Shown: positions 41,861 through 51,291, counted from the stretch's first letter. The stretch is DNA of 64,000 nt from Tupaia tana (GCA_026018925.1 JAKSZU010000026.1:12825127-12889126), one strand, 5' to 3'. Made by a program: numbers and translations. The notes: generated by a model from the letters alone, not told the origin.

Positions 41861-42080
41861 GGAGCTGGATTATGGCACCGTGGTCATATGATACTCCGTA
41901 AGGGCGACCCAGATGGGGAGGTTCTGAGTTCACATCCAGAGGCTTCCTTGAACACAGTGGGCACATGCGTGCCTGCAATCCAGGACTGACCGCAACGAGG
42001 GGTGGATTGTGGTGTGAAGACCCCACTAGGGTGCTGTCAACCTGTCTCTGTCACTCATGGAAGAAAAAACAAATAAACTT
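41861..42080 (+). mobile_element. SINE-C
   Basis: GGAGCTGGATTATGGCACCG head, GGTTCTGAGTTCACATCC, GCAATCCAGGACTGACC, end CACTCATGGAAGAAAAAACA. Confidence 0.78.
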
Positions 42081-42220
42081 TTTTTAAAAAATGCAGATTC
42101 TAGAGCTCTGTTTAAAACCCATCCAATTAGATTCTAGGTCAGAATCACAACCTTTCATAATCCATGGGTTCCCCAATAATTCTGATGCACATTAAAGGTT
42201 AGGAAGTATCAGTTTAAGGT

Positions 42221-42625
42221 TATTGTTTTTCAGATCTGGTTGTGCATTCGAATTACCTGGAGGGTTTTAAAAATACAGATTACTAGGCCTCACCTCAAAT
42301 CACTTAAGCCAGAATCCTTAAAGGTGGGGCCCCTTGCATTTGTATTTTTTTTAAGAATCATTTTTATTTAACTTCATTTATTTATCTATTTAAATTTGAC
42401 CAGAGAGGAAAAGAGTGAGAGAGCAAGAGTGAGGTGGGAGTGGAGGTGGAGTAAGAAAGCAAGCTGCCGGGTCCAGGGCTCGAACCACGGTTGGCCATGT
42501 GGGAGTTCAGCACCCTTACCCACCATGCGACTTACAGGCCCCATGCATTTGTATTTTTAACTACCACCCCCACCCCCCTTGGAGATTATTTGCAGTCAAG
42601 TTTGAGAACTGCTGGTTTAGGAAAT
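42221..42625 (+). mobile_element. MER5A, split by a SINE
   Basis: GTGCATTCGAATTACCTGGAG, TACAGATTACTAGGCCTCACC, then after the SINE GCATTTGTATTTTTAAC and GTTTGAGAACTGCTGG. Classic MER5A order. Confidence 0.82.
42350..42542 (-). mobile_element. SINE-B in MER5A
   Basis: Antisense copy; TSD GCATTTGTATTTTT on both sides. Confidence 0.92.
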
Positions 42626-43131
42626 TTTTAAACTAGCTAAACAATCCTTGAACAGTAGAGTTGAATGTTTACCTAATAAGTGATTTTCTCTCTGGAATTT
42701 GATCTTACATGCTGCCTTTTTTTTTTTTTTTAATATTGGGAAGAAAGAAAATGCATTCTTATTCTGACTGCTGTCAGTGCAAACTGCATCGCAAGTCAAG
42801 TCATGTTTTTCTATTCTGTATGAGGCATCATGATTATTAAGGTCTTGAGAGTCTCCTGAGTGTGGGCAGAGCGAGCGTCTGTGACTTAACATTCAGTGGC
42901 TTCCTGTTAATCAGCAGGGCAGATGGCTCTGAGCCTTTCTGCAGCACCTGGTGTCCATGGATTGTTCTGCACACTCCTCCTTTCACTCCCCAGTGCATGA
43001 GAGAATAATAAGGTGCAGACATTTCAGGGGGTTGCTCAAGGCTGGATATCTTGCAAATGTCATGATCAAGGACAGAATCTCTGAAGTCAGGTTATACAGC
43101 ACAAAACAGTGAGTTGACAATATCCTGGGCA
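42626..43131. other. Single-copy sequence
   Basis: No exon or repeat recognised apart from a poly-T at 42718-42732. Confidence 0.4.
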
Positions 43132-43229
43132 ACTCCGGACAGCAGGTGCCATGGAGATTGGAACGGTTGGACCCCACATGGTCAACTTCACAGTTCGAGT
43201 CCTGGACCAGGAGTTTGAAAATCATACCT

Positions 43230-43269
<40 letters not shown>

Positions 43270-43405
43270 CAAAATCCTGAGAGAATGGAGGAGAAGGGAC
43301 TTTGGCATGGCCACCCCGCCAGGGGGGTGATTCTCAGATCCCTCCCCTTCTCTGTCTCTCTCCAGCAAGTGCACATGCCCTATAGTAAAAACTGAAAAAA
43401 AAAAG
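43132..43405 (+). mobile_element. SINE-A/D with (TG)n in body
   Basis: Box B GTTCGAGTCCTGG is kept. The body GTGTGTGCGTGC stretch has expanded to (TG)n at 43230-43267. Confidence 0.84.
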
Positions 43406-43694
43406 TATGTGTGTATATATGTATATGTCAGTAATATATCAGTACACTGACGTTTAGACCCCACCTCAGACTCGTTACATTAGGGTCTCTAGGGGGAGAG
43501 CTGTGATGTTTAAATAACAACCACTTGTCAGATGGTTCTGCCGTGTAACCAGAATTGAGAACCTCAATTTTCAATTTTAGATGATTGAAAATAACAATAA
43601 TATGATAACAACAGTTACATAAACATAGCATTTTTATAATAACACATGATATCTTGGTCCAACAAAGAGAAGACACATCAATAAGAAAAAGACA

Positions 43695-43946
43695 GGAACC
43701 AGCAGACGGTATCGCGGTTACATCACTGCTGGGTTCCCACATGGGCGACAGCGATCCAGTGGCTTGAAAATCATGCTGGGCGCGTGTGCCTGAGATTCCG
43801 GGAGGAGAACGGAAGAGAGGGGATTGTAGCATGGCCATCACCCTAGGGGAGTGATTTCTCACTTTCTCTCTCACTGTCTCTGTCTCTCTCCCTGGTGAGA
43901 GCATGTACCCTAAGGCAAAAACCTCTCAATAGAAAAGAAAAGAAGG
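43695..43946 (+). mobile_element. SINE-A
   Basis: Head GGAACCAGCAGACGGTATCG. The middle of the head is damaged (GGGCGACAGCGATCCAG). CTAAGGCAAAAACCTCTC end. Confidence 0.86.
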
Positions 43947-43949
43947 CAA

Positions 43950-44250
43950 ACCATGGAAAATGGCTCCAAGGACATGCAAAGGTAATTCTCAGGGGAAAAA
44001 AAATTCAAACAAGCAATCTATCCATCTATCTATAAATATTGTCAAGCTTACCAACAATTAAGGAGATGCAAATCAAAACAACCATGAAACATAACGTTTC
44101 ACCTTTCAGACAAATGAATATTTTAAAAGTTGATATGCAATGTTAGCAAGAATAGACAAATAGGGACTTTCATACTCTTGGTGAAAGTGAAAATGGGTAC
44201 GTAGTTTTAGAGGGCACTTTGGCAGTACCTAAGAAAATTTTAAATGTGTT
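43950..44250 (+). mobile_element. L1 ORF2 3' fragment, decayed
   Basis: GAGATGCAAATCAAAACAACC followed by TTCACCTTTCAGACAAATGA and GGACTTTCATACTC is the 3' part of old L1 ORF2. It has frame-shifts and stops and is non-functional. Confidence 0.7.
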
Positions 44251-44405
44251 ATTAGTTCTCTAATTTGCTGGCTTATTAATTCTGTACTTAAAATGCATAG
44301 ATTTATAAAGTATATAGAATTAGTCAGAGGAGATCTATATTTAAATTTTGTTAGATATTGTCAAAGTGGTCACCATATACATATGCTTCTACAATATATA
44401 TGGGG

Positions 44406-44410
<5 letters not shown>

Positions 44411-44439
<29 letters not shown>
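44411..44439. repeat. (CA)n microsatellite
   Basis: About 14 CA units in non-SINE sequence. Confidence 0.9.
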
Positions 44440-44440
<1 letters not shown>

Positions 44441-44510
44441 GTTTTACTATCTGTGGGTACTGCTCTAAGCTTTTTAAAAGTACCTACGCATGTTTAATAT
44501 ACATATAAGA

Positions 44511-44595
44511 GGTCTTCAAAAAGTTGACAGAAAATGTATATTATGAAAAAGTATGAATGTATTTCAAAACTGTTTCATACCAAATTTTGTGTGCA
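44511..44595. mobile_element. Half of palindromic MITE 2
   Basis: GGTCTTCAAAAAGTTGACAG and GTATATTATGAAAAAGTATG match the end and interior of MITE 2. The other end is replaced by a SINE. Confidence 0.62.
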
Positions 44596-44624
44596 TGTGT
44601 GTGTGCTAGGGGTGCATATGCTTG

Positions 44625-44676
<52 letters not shown>

Positions 44677-44780
44677 TGAGACAGCATACCCCAGGGGGGA
44701 TGGCCACACCACAATCCCTTCTCCTCCATTTTCCTCTTGGGATTTTGGGTGCACATTGCATATGCACGTGGTGTATGTAG
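44596..44780 (-). mobile_element. SINE-A, 5'-truncated, (GA)n
   Basis: Antisense; (GA)n at 44628-44670. Stops after GCACGTGGTGTATG, lacking the head. Confidence 0.83.
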
Positions 44781-44789
44781 CCCAAATTA

Positions 44790-45032
44790 ATTTTGTTTAA
44801 TTGCCAAAGGGTGCTTGCCAGAGAGAAATGGTGGCGGGAGCAGAAAGGAAGTATTTTCCAGGGGGGCATGGTTAGACTGCAGTCTTTTCTTCATTTCTCT
44901 ATCCCGTCAGAAGTTGTTGGTATGCATGCATACTTGCCTGGAATATTTTTCAAGCTGCTGAGGCTGGAATGCCTACTGCAGTTGACCATATGGGATCTGG
45001 CATCTTTAACCACTAGGCTATAGGATAGACCT
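44790..45032 (-). mobile_element. SINE-D
   Basis: TTGCCAAAGGGTGCTTGCCAG, AGAAGTTGTTGGTATGCATGC, head ending CACTAGGCTATAGGATAGACC. Confidence 0.74.
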
Positions 45033-45039
45033 GATCCAT

Positions 45040-45262
45040 TTCTTTATTTATTTATTTACTTGTTTTTGGAACTTTTGCTATAGGGTGCATGCACTCCCCA
45101 GAAAGAGAAGAGAAAGGGACAGTGAGAAATTATCCCCCTGGAATTTTGGGCAGGCATGCCCAAGCCACAGTGTTTTTCAGGTTGGCAGATATGGGACTCA
45201 AACCATGAAGCTGGCCATGCGGGATTCAGCTGCCTGAACCACCACACTAGTGGCCGGTCCCT
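45040..45262 (-). mobile_element. SINE-D
   Basis: TTTGCTATAGGGTGCATGCAC start, head ending CACACTAGTGGCCGGTCCC. Confidence 0.8.
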
Positions 45263-45339
45263 AAATTACTTTTTAATTTCATTTTCCCTGAGCATTTTGA
45301 AGTCCCTGTCGATACAGACATCCAGAGACCAAGAATGTC

Positions 45340-45590
45340 ATCAATGTGTGTAATATCAAACAATTAAGAATTACAGAAGTGCCCATTAAGTGGAGACTAG
45401 CTTACAAATTACTGTACTTATACAACAGAACACCACTTAGCAGCTGATATCTGAGATGCATTGTTGCGCTTAAATAAGTTTTGAACAATAGTATCCTGTA
45501 ATTGTGTTTGCCTATGTATAAACCTAGAATATTCTGGAAAGATACATAAGAAACCTTTACCAACAGGATCAGCACAAAGTTTCTATCCTA
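45340..45590 (+). mobile_element. L1M 3' UTR fragment
   Basis: ACAACAGAACACCACTTAGCAG and CCTAGAATATTCTGGAAAGATACATAAGAAAC follow the order of old L1 3' ends. Confidence 0.6.
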
Positions 45591-45684
45591 GTCTTCTGTA
45601 TTAGTTGGATTTCTTTTCAAACTACAGACCTATATTTTTATATAATTTAAAACTCTTAACTATATTAAAATATGTATACATTTT

Positions 45685-45940
45685 AGGCTAGCTGGTGGTG
45701 TGGTGATTAAGGCACTGGATCTCACATGACTAATTCCGTGGTTTGAGTCCTGGACCTGGAGCCCTGACAAACATGCCAGGGGCATGTGTGTGAATTCCCA
45801 AAATCCTGAGAGGAGATTGGAGGAGGGGGGATTGCAGCGTAGCTATCCCCACCGGGGTGATTTCTCACTTTTTCTTTCTCTCTGTCTCCATGTGTCTCTC
45901 TCTGGTGAGCGCACACACCGTATGACAAAAATATAAAAAA
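45685..45940 (+). mobile_element. SINE-A/D
   Basis: Head GGCTAGCTGGTGGTGTGG, box B GGTTTGAGTCC, body CCCACCGGGGTGATTTC, A-rich tail. Confidence 0.85.
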
Positions 45941-46225
45941 TAAACACACACAGAAAAAACATACACATCTTGTAGGGTAGTATTAAATAAATAATATCAA
46001 TACCCATGATATACTATTTTTTTTTCTTTTTTTTTTTTTTGGAGAGGTTTTTGCTATAGGGCGCGTGCGCTCGCCAGACAGACAGAGAGAGACAGAAAGA
46101 TAGAAAGCAGGAAATCACCCCCCAGGGGGGATGGCCACGCCGCAATCCCTTCTCCTCCATTCTCCTCTCGGGATCTTGGGCACGCACGCACACGCGCCTG
46201 GCGTGAGTTTAAGCCGCCGGGTCCA

Positions 46226-46236
46226 GGACTCGAACC
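46226..46236 (-). promoter_or_regulatory. Pol III box B of SINE-A 46019-46293
   Basis: On the minus strand reads GGTTCGAGTCC, an exact box B. Confidence 0.8.
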
Positions 46237-46268
46237 GCGGTCGACTACGTGGGAGTCCAGCGACATAG

Positions 46269-46279
46269 CCATTACGCTA
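46269..46279 (-). promoter_or_regulatory. Pol III box A of SINE-A 46019-46293
   Basis: On the minus strand reads TAGCGTAATGG, a good box A, 32 bp upstream of box B. Confidence 0.78.
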
Positions 46280-46456
46280 ACTGCTGGTCCCCTATACCCA
46301 TGATATACTATTAAGGAAAATTCTGTTCCAAAGGATCTTATGTAATATGAACTCACTTTAAAAGATATTCATAGAAAATAGATTGGAAAGTACATGTTTT
46401 ACTGTTTGGAAAATTGATGTTTTCTTTGTGTTGTTCACTGTTTTCAAAATTTTCTT

Positions 46457-46580
46457 GGGGCTGGCAGGTGGCATAGTAGATAAGGGTGCTGGACTCCCAC
46501 ATGGCTGACCACAGTTCAAGTCCTGGACCTGATGGCTTGCTTTCTCACTTTCTCTCAGTCCCTCTCTAGTCAAATTAAAA

Positions 46581-46615
<35 letters not shown>

Positions 46616-46641
46616 GAATAAAATTTTATAAAATAATTCTT
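46457..46641 (+). mobile_element. SINE-B
   Basis: Head GGGGCTGGCAGGTGGCATAG, box B GTTCAAGTCC, TAGTCAAATTAAAATAAATA, ten or so AAAT units, end AATAATTCTTTAAA. Confidence 0.88.
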
Positions 46642-46692
46642 TAAACATTTTTTTTTCCTGCAATGAGCTCACAATTCCTTTGAAATTATTAA

Positions 46693-46956
46693 TTCTTTTT
46701 TTTAGAGAGAGATTTTTGCTATAGGATGCTTACACTTGCTGGAGAGACAGAGTGAGACAGAGACAGAAAGTGATAAATCACCCCCCTGAGGGGGATGGCC
46801 ATACTGCAATCCCTTCTCCTCCAGTCTCCTCTCATGATTTTGGACATGCATTCCCACATACCTGGAGTGAGTTTTAAGTCAGCGAATCTGGGACTCGAAC
46901 TATAGTTGTCTATGTGGGAGTCCAACAATGTAACCATTACACCATCTGCTGGTCCC
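46693..46956 (-). mobile_element. SINE-A
   Basis: AGAGAGAGATTTTTGCTATAG start, CCCCCTGAGGGGGATGGCC body, CATCTGCTGGTCCC end. Confidence 0.91.
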
Positions 46957-46977
46957 AGAAACTTTAAAAAATTATTT

Positions 46978-47095
46978 TAATTTTTTTAGATAGGATCTCT
47001 CTATGTCCTTGAGTTTGTGATCCTCCTGCCTTACTCTCTTGAGTCCCTGGAATTACAGGTGCAGGCCACCAGGCCTGGTCTTTGGGACCACACAC
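46978..47095 (-). mobile_element. 7SL-derived (Alu/B1-like) monomer fossil
   Basis: Antisense landmarks are GATAGGATCTCTCTATG, GTGATCCTCCTGCCTTACTC, GGAATTACAGGTGCAGGCCACC and AGGCCTGGTC. Such SINEs are known only in Euarchontoglires. Confidence 0.78.
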
Positions 47096-47099
47096 GTGG

Positions 47100-47534
47100 T
47101 CCTAGGCTGCCAAGCACAGCATTTTAGCAACACACACCACTGTGGCTGGGCCTAAAATGAGACATTCTAAAGCCTACAGTAAATGCTATTTCTCTCCGGA
47201 AAGTACATCTACACGTAACTACTAGGACATCGTGCGTAGTTCTAGTGTAGTATGTGCAAAAATAATTTGGCTGTTAGTACAATATTTTGCCGGGCATCTG
47301 TGGTGAGGCTGTAAAGTGGATCAGCTGGAACGGTGACCCTGTAAGGCCTTTGTTAAAAATGGCACTTCTTCGACACATGGCTCCCAGATGCATTTCATTT
47401 TTGGATCCACTTATTTCATGTGAAAAATGTTTCTGTTCCAGAAATTCATTGTTATCTCCAATTTGTAAGGAAGAGATTTTCTTGCTGCAGAGCAGAATGT
47501 CCCGATCCCAAAAGGGAAACAGAACCCTGAGTCC
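47100..47534. other. Single-copy sequence
   Basis: No feature recognised. Confidence 0.4.
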
Positions 47535-47700
47535 TTCATTCAACGTGCATGTATAGGGTGCCACCTTGTGCTTTGGGCATTGTTCTAAAGGGCTTGGGTT
47601 CTGGTGGTAAAGTGGACAAGCCAGGTCCTTGTTTTTAGGAAGATGACATTGTTCAGGAGGTAAGATAGGTAATACACTGGTAAACAGCTGAACAAGACTG
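47535..47700 (-). mobile_element. L2-like 3' end
   Basis: CATTCAACGTGCATGTATAGGG, TTTGGGCATTGTTCTAAAGGG, then GTGGACAAGCCAGGTCCTTG fit a diverged antisense L2. Confidence 0.5.
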
Positions 47701-47744
47701 CCTGGTTCATAGATGGCCCTATCACTGAGTCCCATGTTAGAGGC

Positions 47745-47900
47745 AGGAGAACTCTCTGGGGTATAAGGGCATTAATCCTATTCCTGAAGGTTCCACCCTC
47801 ATGAACTAATTCCCCAAAGCCCTACGTTCTAATACTGTCACAGTGGAGGTTAGGATTCAACATGTGAATTTGGGGCAGGGCCAGGGATATTTAGTTTATA
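47745..47900 (-). mobile_element. MaLR-type LTR fragment
   Basis: GGGTATAAGGGCATTAATCC, CACCCTCATGAACTAATTCC, TTCTAATACTGTCACAGTGG and TTCAACATGTGAATTTGGGG are typical of antisense MLT/MST-like LTRs. Confidence 0.65.
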
Positions 47901-47975
47901 GTATACAGAATACTGGACCTTTCCTCCAGAGTGTCTGATTTAGCAGTTCTGTGATGGAATCCAATAAATTGCATT

Positions 47976-48106
47976 AAAAAAAATTTGCTACAAGGCATGT
48001 GCACTCACAAGAGAGAGAGAAAGGAAAAGTAAGCGAGGACCTCCAAGTGGGGGATGGCCACACCACAATCCCTTCTCCTTCACTCTCCTCTTGGGATTTT
48101 TGGGCA
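47976..48106 (-). mobile_element. SINE-A, 5'-truncated
   Basis: Antisense 3' part only: AATTTGCTACAAGGCATGTG to CTTGGGATTTTTGGGC. Confidence 0.82.
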
Positions 48107-48250
48107 AGGAAATTTGGGGAGAGGAACTTCAGTGGGGGTGAGGCATGTGAGGAGCCTTCAGCCCTGTGGGGAGGCAAGAGGAAAAAGAGGCTGTCCCTGC
48201 AGGCAGCTATGGGAAGAAAGAAATGACTGAAGAGAAGAAATTGTAAAGAA

Positions 48251-48512
48251 GGGGTCCAGCTCCATAGCATAGTGGTTAAGTGCTGTGTGCAGAAAACTGG
48301 ATCCCACATGACCAACCACAGTTCAAACCCCAGCTCCTACGGCTTGAAAAACATGTTGGGCATGTGTGCACATGTACCCCAAGCCCTGAAGGGATGGAGA
48401 AATGGAGGAAAAAGGATTGTGGTGTGACTATGCCCCTTTGGGGAGTTCTCTTTTATCTCTCTCTTTTTCTGTCTCTGGCGAGTGCACACACCCACTGGTA
48501 ATTAAAATAAAA
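48251..48512 (+). mobile_element. SINE-D, well-preserved
   Basis: GGGTCCAGCTCCATAGCATAG head with GTTCAAACCCC box B, GCTTGAAAAACATGTTGGGC, CCACTGGTAATTAAAATAAA end. A good type copy for the D group. Confidence 0.85.
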
Positions 48513-48774
48513 AGATGAAAGAAGTGTGAAAGACACCATGATTTTCTACCCAGATTCCCCTTCAAGGATGCAGGACTTACCTCCCCAACACTACGGGAGT
48601 GCTGTGGGCAGCCTTCAACAGGGACCCGCCTCTCCCAAAGGGAGCTGCTTCACCCCAGGTCACACTCCCTTCCTGGAAGGCCTATGTCCAATAACCGGTG
48701 GGGGACATAAAGTCCCAAAGGGTCATCGCATCTCTGGGGCGCTTCTGGAGGTGAGCTGAGGCCTTTAATGTACA
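48513..48774. other. Single-copy sequence
   Basis: No feature recognised. ACCGGTGGGGGACA and CTGGGGCGCTTC give a little CpG. Confidence 0.4.
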
Positions 48775-49345
48775 CATCTTCACCTGTTACTTGTGTAGCT
48801 AACAGAAATACCTGAAGTTGGGCGATCTATGGTGAAAATAGCGGTTTATTTATAAAGCTCACGATTCTGATTACTGGGAAGCCCAAAGGCATCACAAATT
48901 GTAGAAGGCAGAACTTTTTAGCAGAGCAGGGCATGGTCTGTATCCATGAGTTTTTCTCTTGTCCTAGTTTCATTCCCTTTGCTTATAAAACCACCACAAC
49001 TCAGTCCTAGGGAACCCACCCTAATGACTTTATCATACTCAAAAACCCCACCCTGGGATACCAGGAAAGGATTCAGTTTTCACTTAACACCTTTACAAAA
49101 CAATCAAATCTTGGGGCCAGCAGGTGGCATGGTGGTGCTGGACTCTTACATGGCTGACTATGGTTCAAGCCCCAGACCTGGTGGCTTGCTTTCTCACTTT
49201 CCCTCTCTTTCTCTTTCTCTTTCTCTCTCTGATCAAACTGGAAAAAAAAATAATAATAAATACAGTTAAATAAAATAATTCTTAAAAAAAATCAAGAATT
49301 AACACATGAATTTGGGGAGGACATGCAAACTATAACATAGCTCAG
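48775..49345 (-). mobile_element. MaLR-type LTR, split by SINE-B
   Basis: AACAGAAATACCTGAAGTTGGG, GGTTTATTTATAAAGCTCACG, CACCCTAATGACTTTATC, then ACACATGAATTTGGGGAGGACA after the SINE. Confidence 0.68.
49112..49288 (+). mobile_element. SINE-B in LTR
   Basis: Head with a small deletion (GGTGGTGCTGGACTC), TCTGATCAAACTGG, A-rich tail. TSD AATCAA(A/G)(A/T)(T/C)TT. Confidence 0.86.
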
Positions 49346-49363
49346 TTTCTCCCTGTAAGTCTT

Positions 49364-49630
49364 TTTTTTTTTTTTTTTGAGAGGTTTTTTTTCGCTATAG
49401 GGCGCGTGCGCTCGCCAGACAGAGAGAGACATAGAGACAGAAAGCGAGAAATCACCCCCCAGGGGGGATGGTCACGCCGCAATCCCTTCTCCTCCATTCT
49501 CCTCTCGGGATCTTGGGCACGCACGCACACGCGCCCGGCGTGAGTTGTAAGCCACCGGGTCCGAGACGCGAACCGCGGTCGACTACGTGGGAGTCCAGCG
49601 ACATAGCCATTACGCTAACTGCTGGTTCCC
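49364..49630 (-). mobile_element. SINE-A, very young subfamily
   Basis: Near twin of 33687-33951. Exact 15-bp TSD CTCCCTGTAAGTCTT (49349-49363 and 49631-49645). Box A lies at 49607-49617; box B carries GGTTCGCGTC. Confidence 0.97.
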
Positions 49631-50002
49631 CTCCCTGTAAGTCTTGAGTCCTGTCTCCAAATCCCCAAGGGCTGGGATCCTAGAGCACTCTCTAATGAAC
49701 ACCGTGTGGGCTGACATTTATCTCAGAGTTGGGGTCTCAGGAAGCCCACCTGTGACAGGGATGTCAAGGTGTCCTCTGTCTCTTCTAAAAACTTCGATGA
49801 AACTAGCATTGCTCACTTACATTTTGTGAAACAGTATCTGCAGCGCATTGAATAATGCGTCTCCCCACCTCCCTGCCCTGAAGTTCACATCCACTTGAAA
49901 GCCTGGAATATAACCTTATTTGGAAATGGAGTCTTTGCCAATGTTAACTAGTTAATAATGTCAAGATGAAATTATCCTGCATTTAGGATGGGACTAAATC
50001 TA

Positions 50003-50117
50003 GTATTTTATTTCTTGTAAGGGAGAGAGACCCTCAATAGGGTCCTCATGCCAGTATCCTCGCCCCAGCCTTAGCCATCCCAGGTCATGGTATACACACA
50101 CACTTGATGTGTACAGG
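50003..50117 (-). mobile_element. SINE-C fragment in LTR
   Basis: ATTTTATTTCTTGTAAGGGAG, GACCCTCAATAGGGTCCTCATG, CAGCCTTAGCCATCCCAGGTC, ending in TTGATGTGTACAGGGCGG. Continues into the minisatellite. Confidence 0.68.
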
Positions 50118-50275
50118 GCGGGACAGAGATGGCCATGTGATGGGAACAGGGAGGGTCAGAGATGGCCATGTGATAGGAACATGGCGGGTCAGAGATGGCC
50201 ATCTGATGTGTACAGGGCGGCTTGGAGATGGTCATGTGATGGGAACAGGGAGGGCCAGAGATGGCCATGCGAAGA
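50110..50275. repeat. 33-bp minisatellite (5 units)
   Basis: Units of about 33 bp with the core CAGAGATGGCCATGTGAT and a second part GGGAACAGGGAGGG. Variants (TAGGAACATGGCGGG, GTGTACAGGGCGGC) distinguish the units. Confidence 0.9.
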
Positions 50276-50510
50276 CAGAGGCAGAGATCGGAGTGACCCA
50301 GCCACATGCCCAGGGACACCTAGAACCATCAAATCTGGAAATGGCAAGGAAGGATCCTCCCTCAGAGCCATCGCAGGGAGTGCGACCCTGCTGACACTTT
50401 GATTGGGACTTCCAGTCTCCAGAACTGGCAGAGAATAAAATTCTGTCCTTCAATCCACCTGGTTTGTGGTACTTTGTTATGACAGTCTTAAGAAATGCAT
50501 ACAATATTTT

Positions 50511-50821
50511 ACTTGGAAGAGCTTAAAGGGGAAAATGAGGTGACAGCTCATCATCATGCACAGGGGAATGAAATGCCCATTGCTGCTCATGTAGTAGGCA
50601 CCAAAAAGATGTTTGCAGAATGAAACCGATCTGAATGCTAGTAAAGGGAAAACACAGTTTATTGAACGTTATCTTAGGATAACTGCTCAATTTATTTTCT
50701 TTAGACCCTAGATACGTGGGTACTTGCTAATTCGCATACTTACTCACAGTTTGTGGTTCTACATGTGGAACAGTGGAAGGAACAGTATTCATTTTTGGAT
50801 AAATTTGATAACTCCTCTTTT
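50511..50821. other. Single-copy sequence
   Basis: No feature recognised. Confidence 0.4.
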
Positions 50822-51054
50822 TTATTTTTAAGTTTTTGCCATAGGGAGTGTGCACTCGCTGGAAAGAGACAGTGAGAGGAAGAGAAATCACCCCTGACTA
50901 CCACCACCACTGAGGGGTGGTCATGCCACAATCCTTCTCTTCCACTCTTCAGGGATTTGGGACACACACGTACATGTGCCCCATGTGTTTTTTTTTTTTT
51001 TCTAAAGAATTATTTTATTTAGCTTTATTATTATATCATTATTATTTTTCAGTT

Positions 51055-51105
<51 letters not shown>

Positions 51106-51291
51106 TGAGAAAGCAAGCCACCAGGTCCGAGACTTGAACCGTGGTCGGCCATGTGGGAGTCCAGCGCCTTTAACCACCACGCCACTTGCCAGCCCCCCCC
51201 ATGTGTTTTTCAAGCTGCCCGGTCTGGGACTTGAACCATAGTCAGTCATGTGGGAGTCCAGCGCCTTACCCACCATGCCATCTACTGGCCC
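50822..51291 (-). mobile_element. SINE-A, split by SINE-B
   Basis: Pieces 50822-50992 and 51196-51291. The second begins CCCCATGTGTTTTTCAAGC and ends CATCTACTGGCCC. Confidence 0.87.
50993..51195 (-). mobile_element. SINE-B nested in SINE-A, (GA)n
   Basis: (GA)n at 51059-51102. TSD CCCCATGTGTTTTT on both sides places the insertion in the T-rich joint between head and body of the host SINE-A. Confidence 0.91.

Larger units (their letters stand above)
41130..42220. mobile_element. MER5-like fragment, split by five SINE-size insertions
   Basis: CATCAGAATTCCCTG... before 41171 and GGTCAGAATCAC... CTGATGCACATTAAAGG after 42090 look like MER5-type sequence. ATGCAGATT flanks the whole SINE stack. 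Confidence 0.55.
46019..46293 (-). mobile_element. SINE-A, youngest-looking copy
   Basis: Full-length with intact Pol III boxes and CpGs. Flanked by a perfect 19-bp TSD ATACCCATGATATACTATT (46000-46018 and 46294-46312). Confidence 0.97.
49840..50510 (+). mobile_element. MLT1-type LTR with inserts
   Basis: GGAATATAACCTTATTTGGAAA, GTCAAGATGAAATTATCCTGC, GGATGGGACTAAATC, and at the 3' end GACAGAGGCAGAGATCGGAGTG, GACTTCCAGTCTCCAGAACTGG, GGTTTGTGGTACTTTGTTATG. The centre is replaced by a SINE-C fragment and a minisatellite. Confidence 0.85.

Noticed and set aside
43950..44250. Intact L1 reverse transcriptase gene
   Set aside because: Only a short, stop-ridden 3' fragment of ORF2 is present. No intact L1 ORF exists in the window.
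47100..47170. Sequence after the 7SL fossil as a second Alu arm
   Set aside because: GGGACCACACACGTGGTCC is a small hairpin, but the rest does not follow 7SL. There is no support for a dimer.
50110..50275. Tandem 33-bp units as a coding repeat (multiple of three)
   Set aside because: Open frames exist on both strands merely because the unit length is divisible by three. The array lies inside an LTR/SINE remnant.
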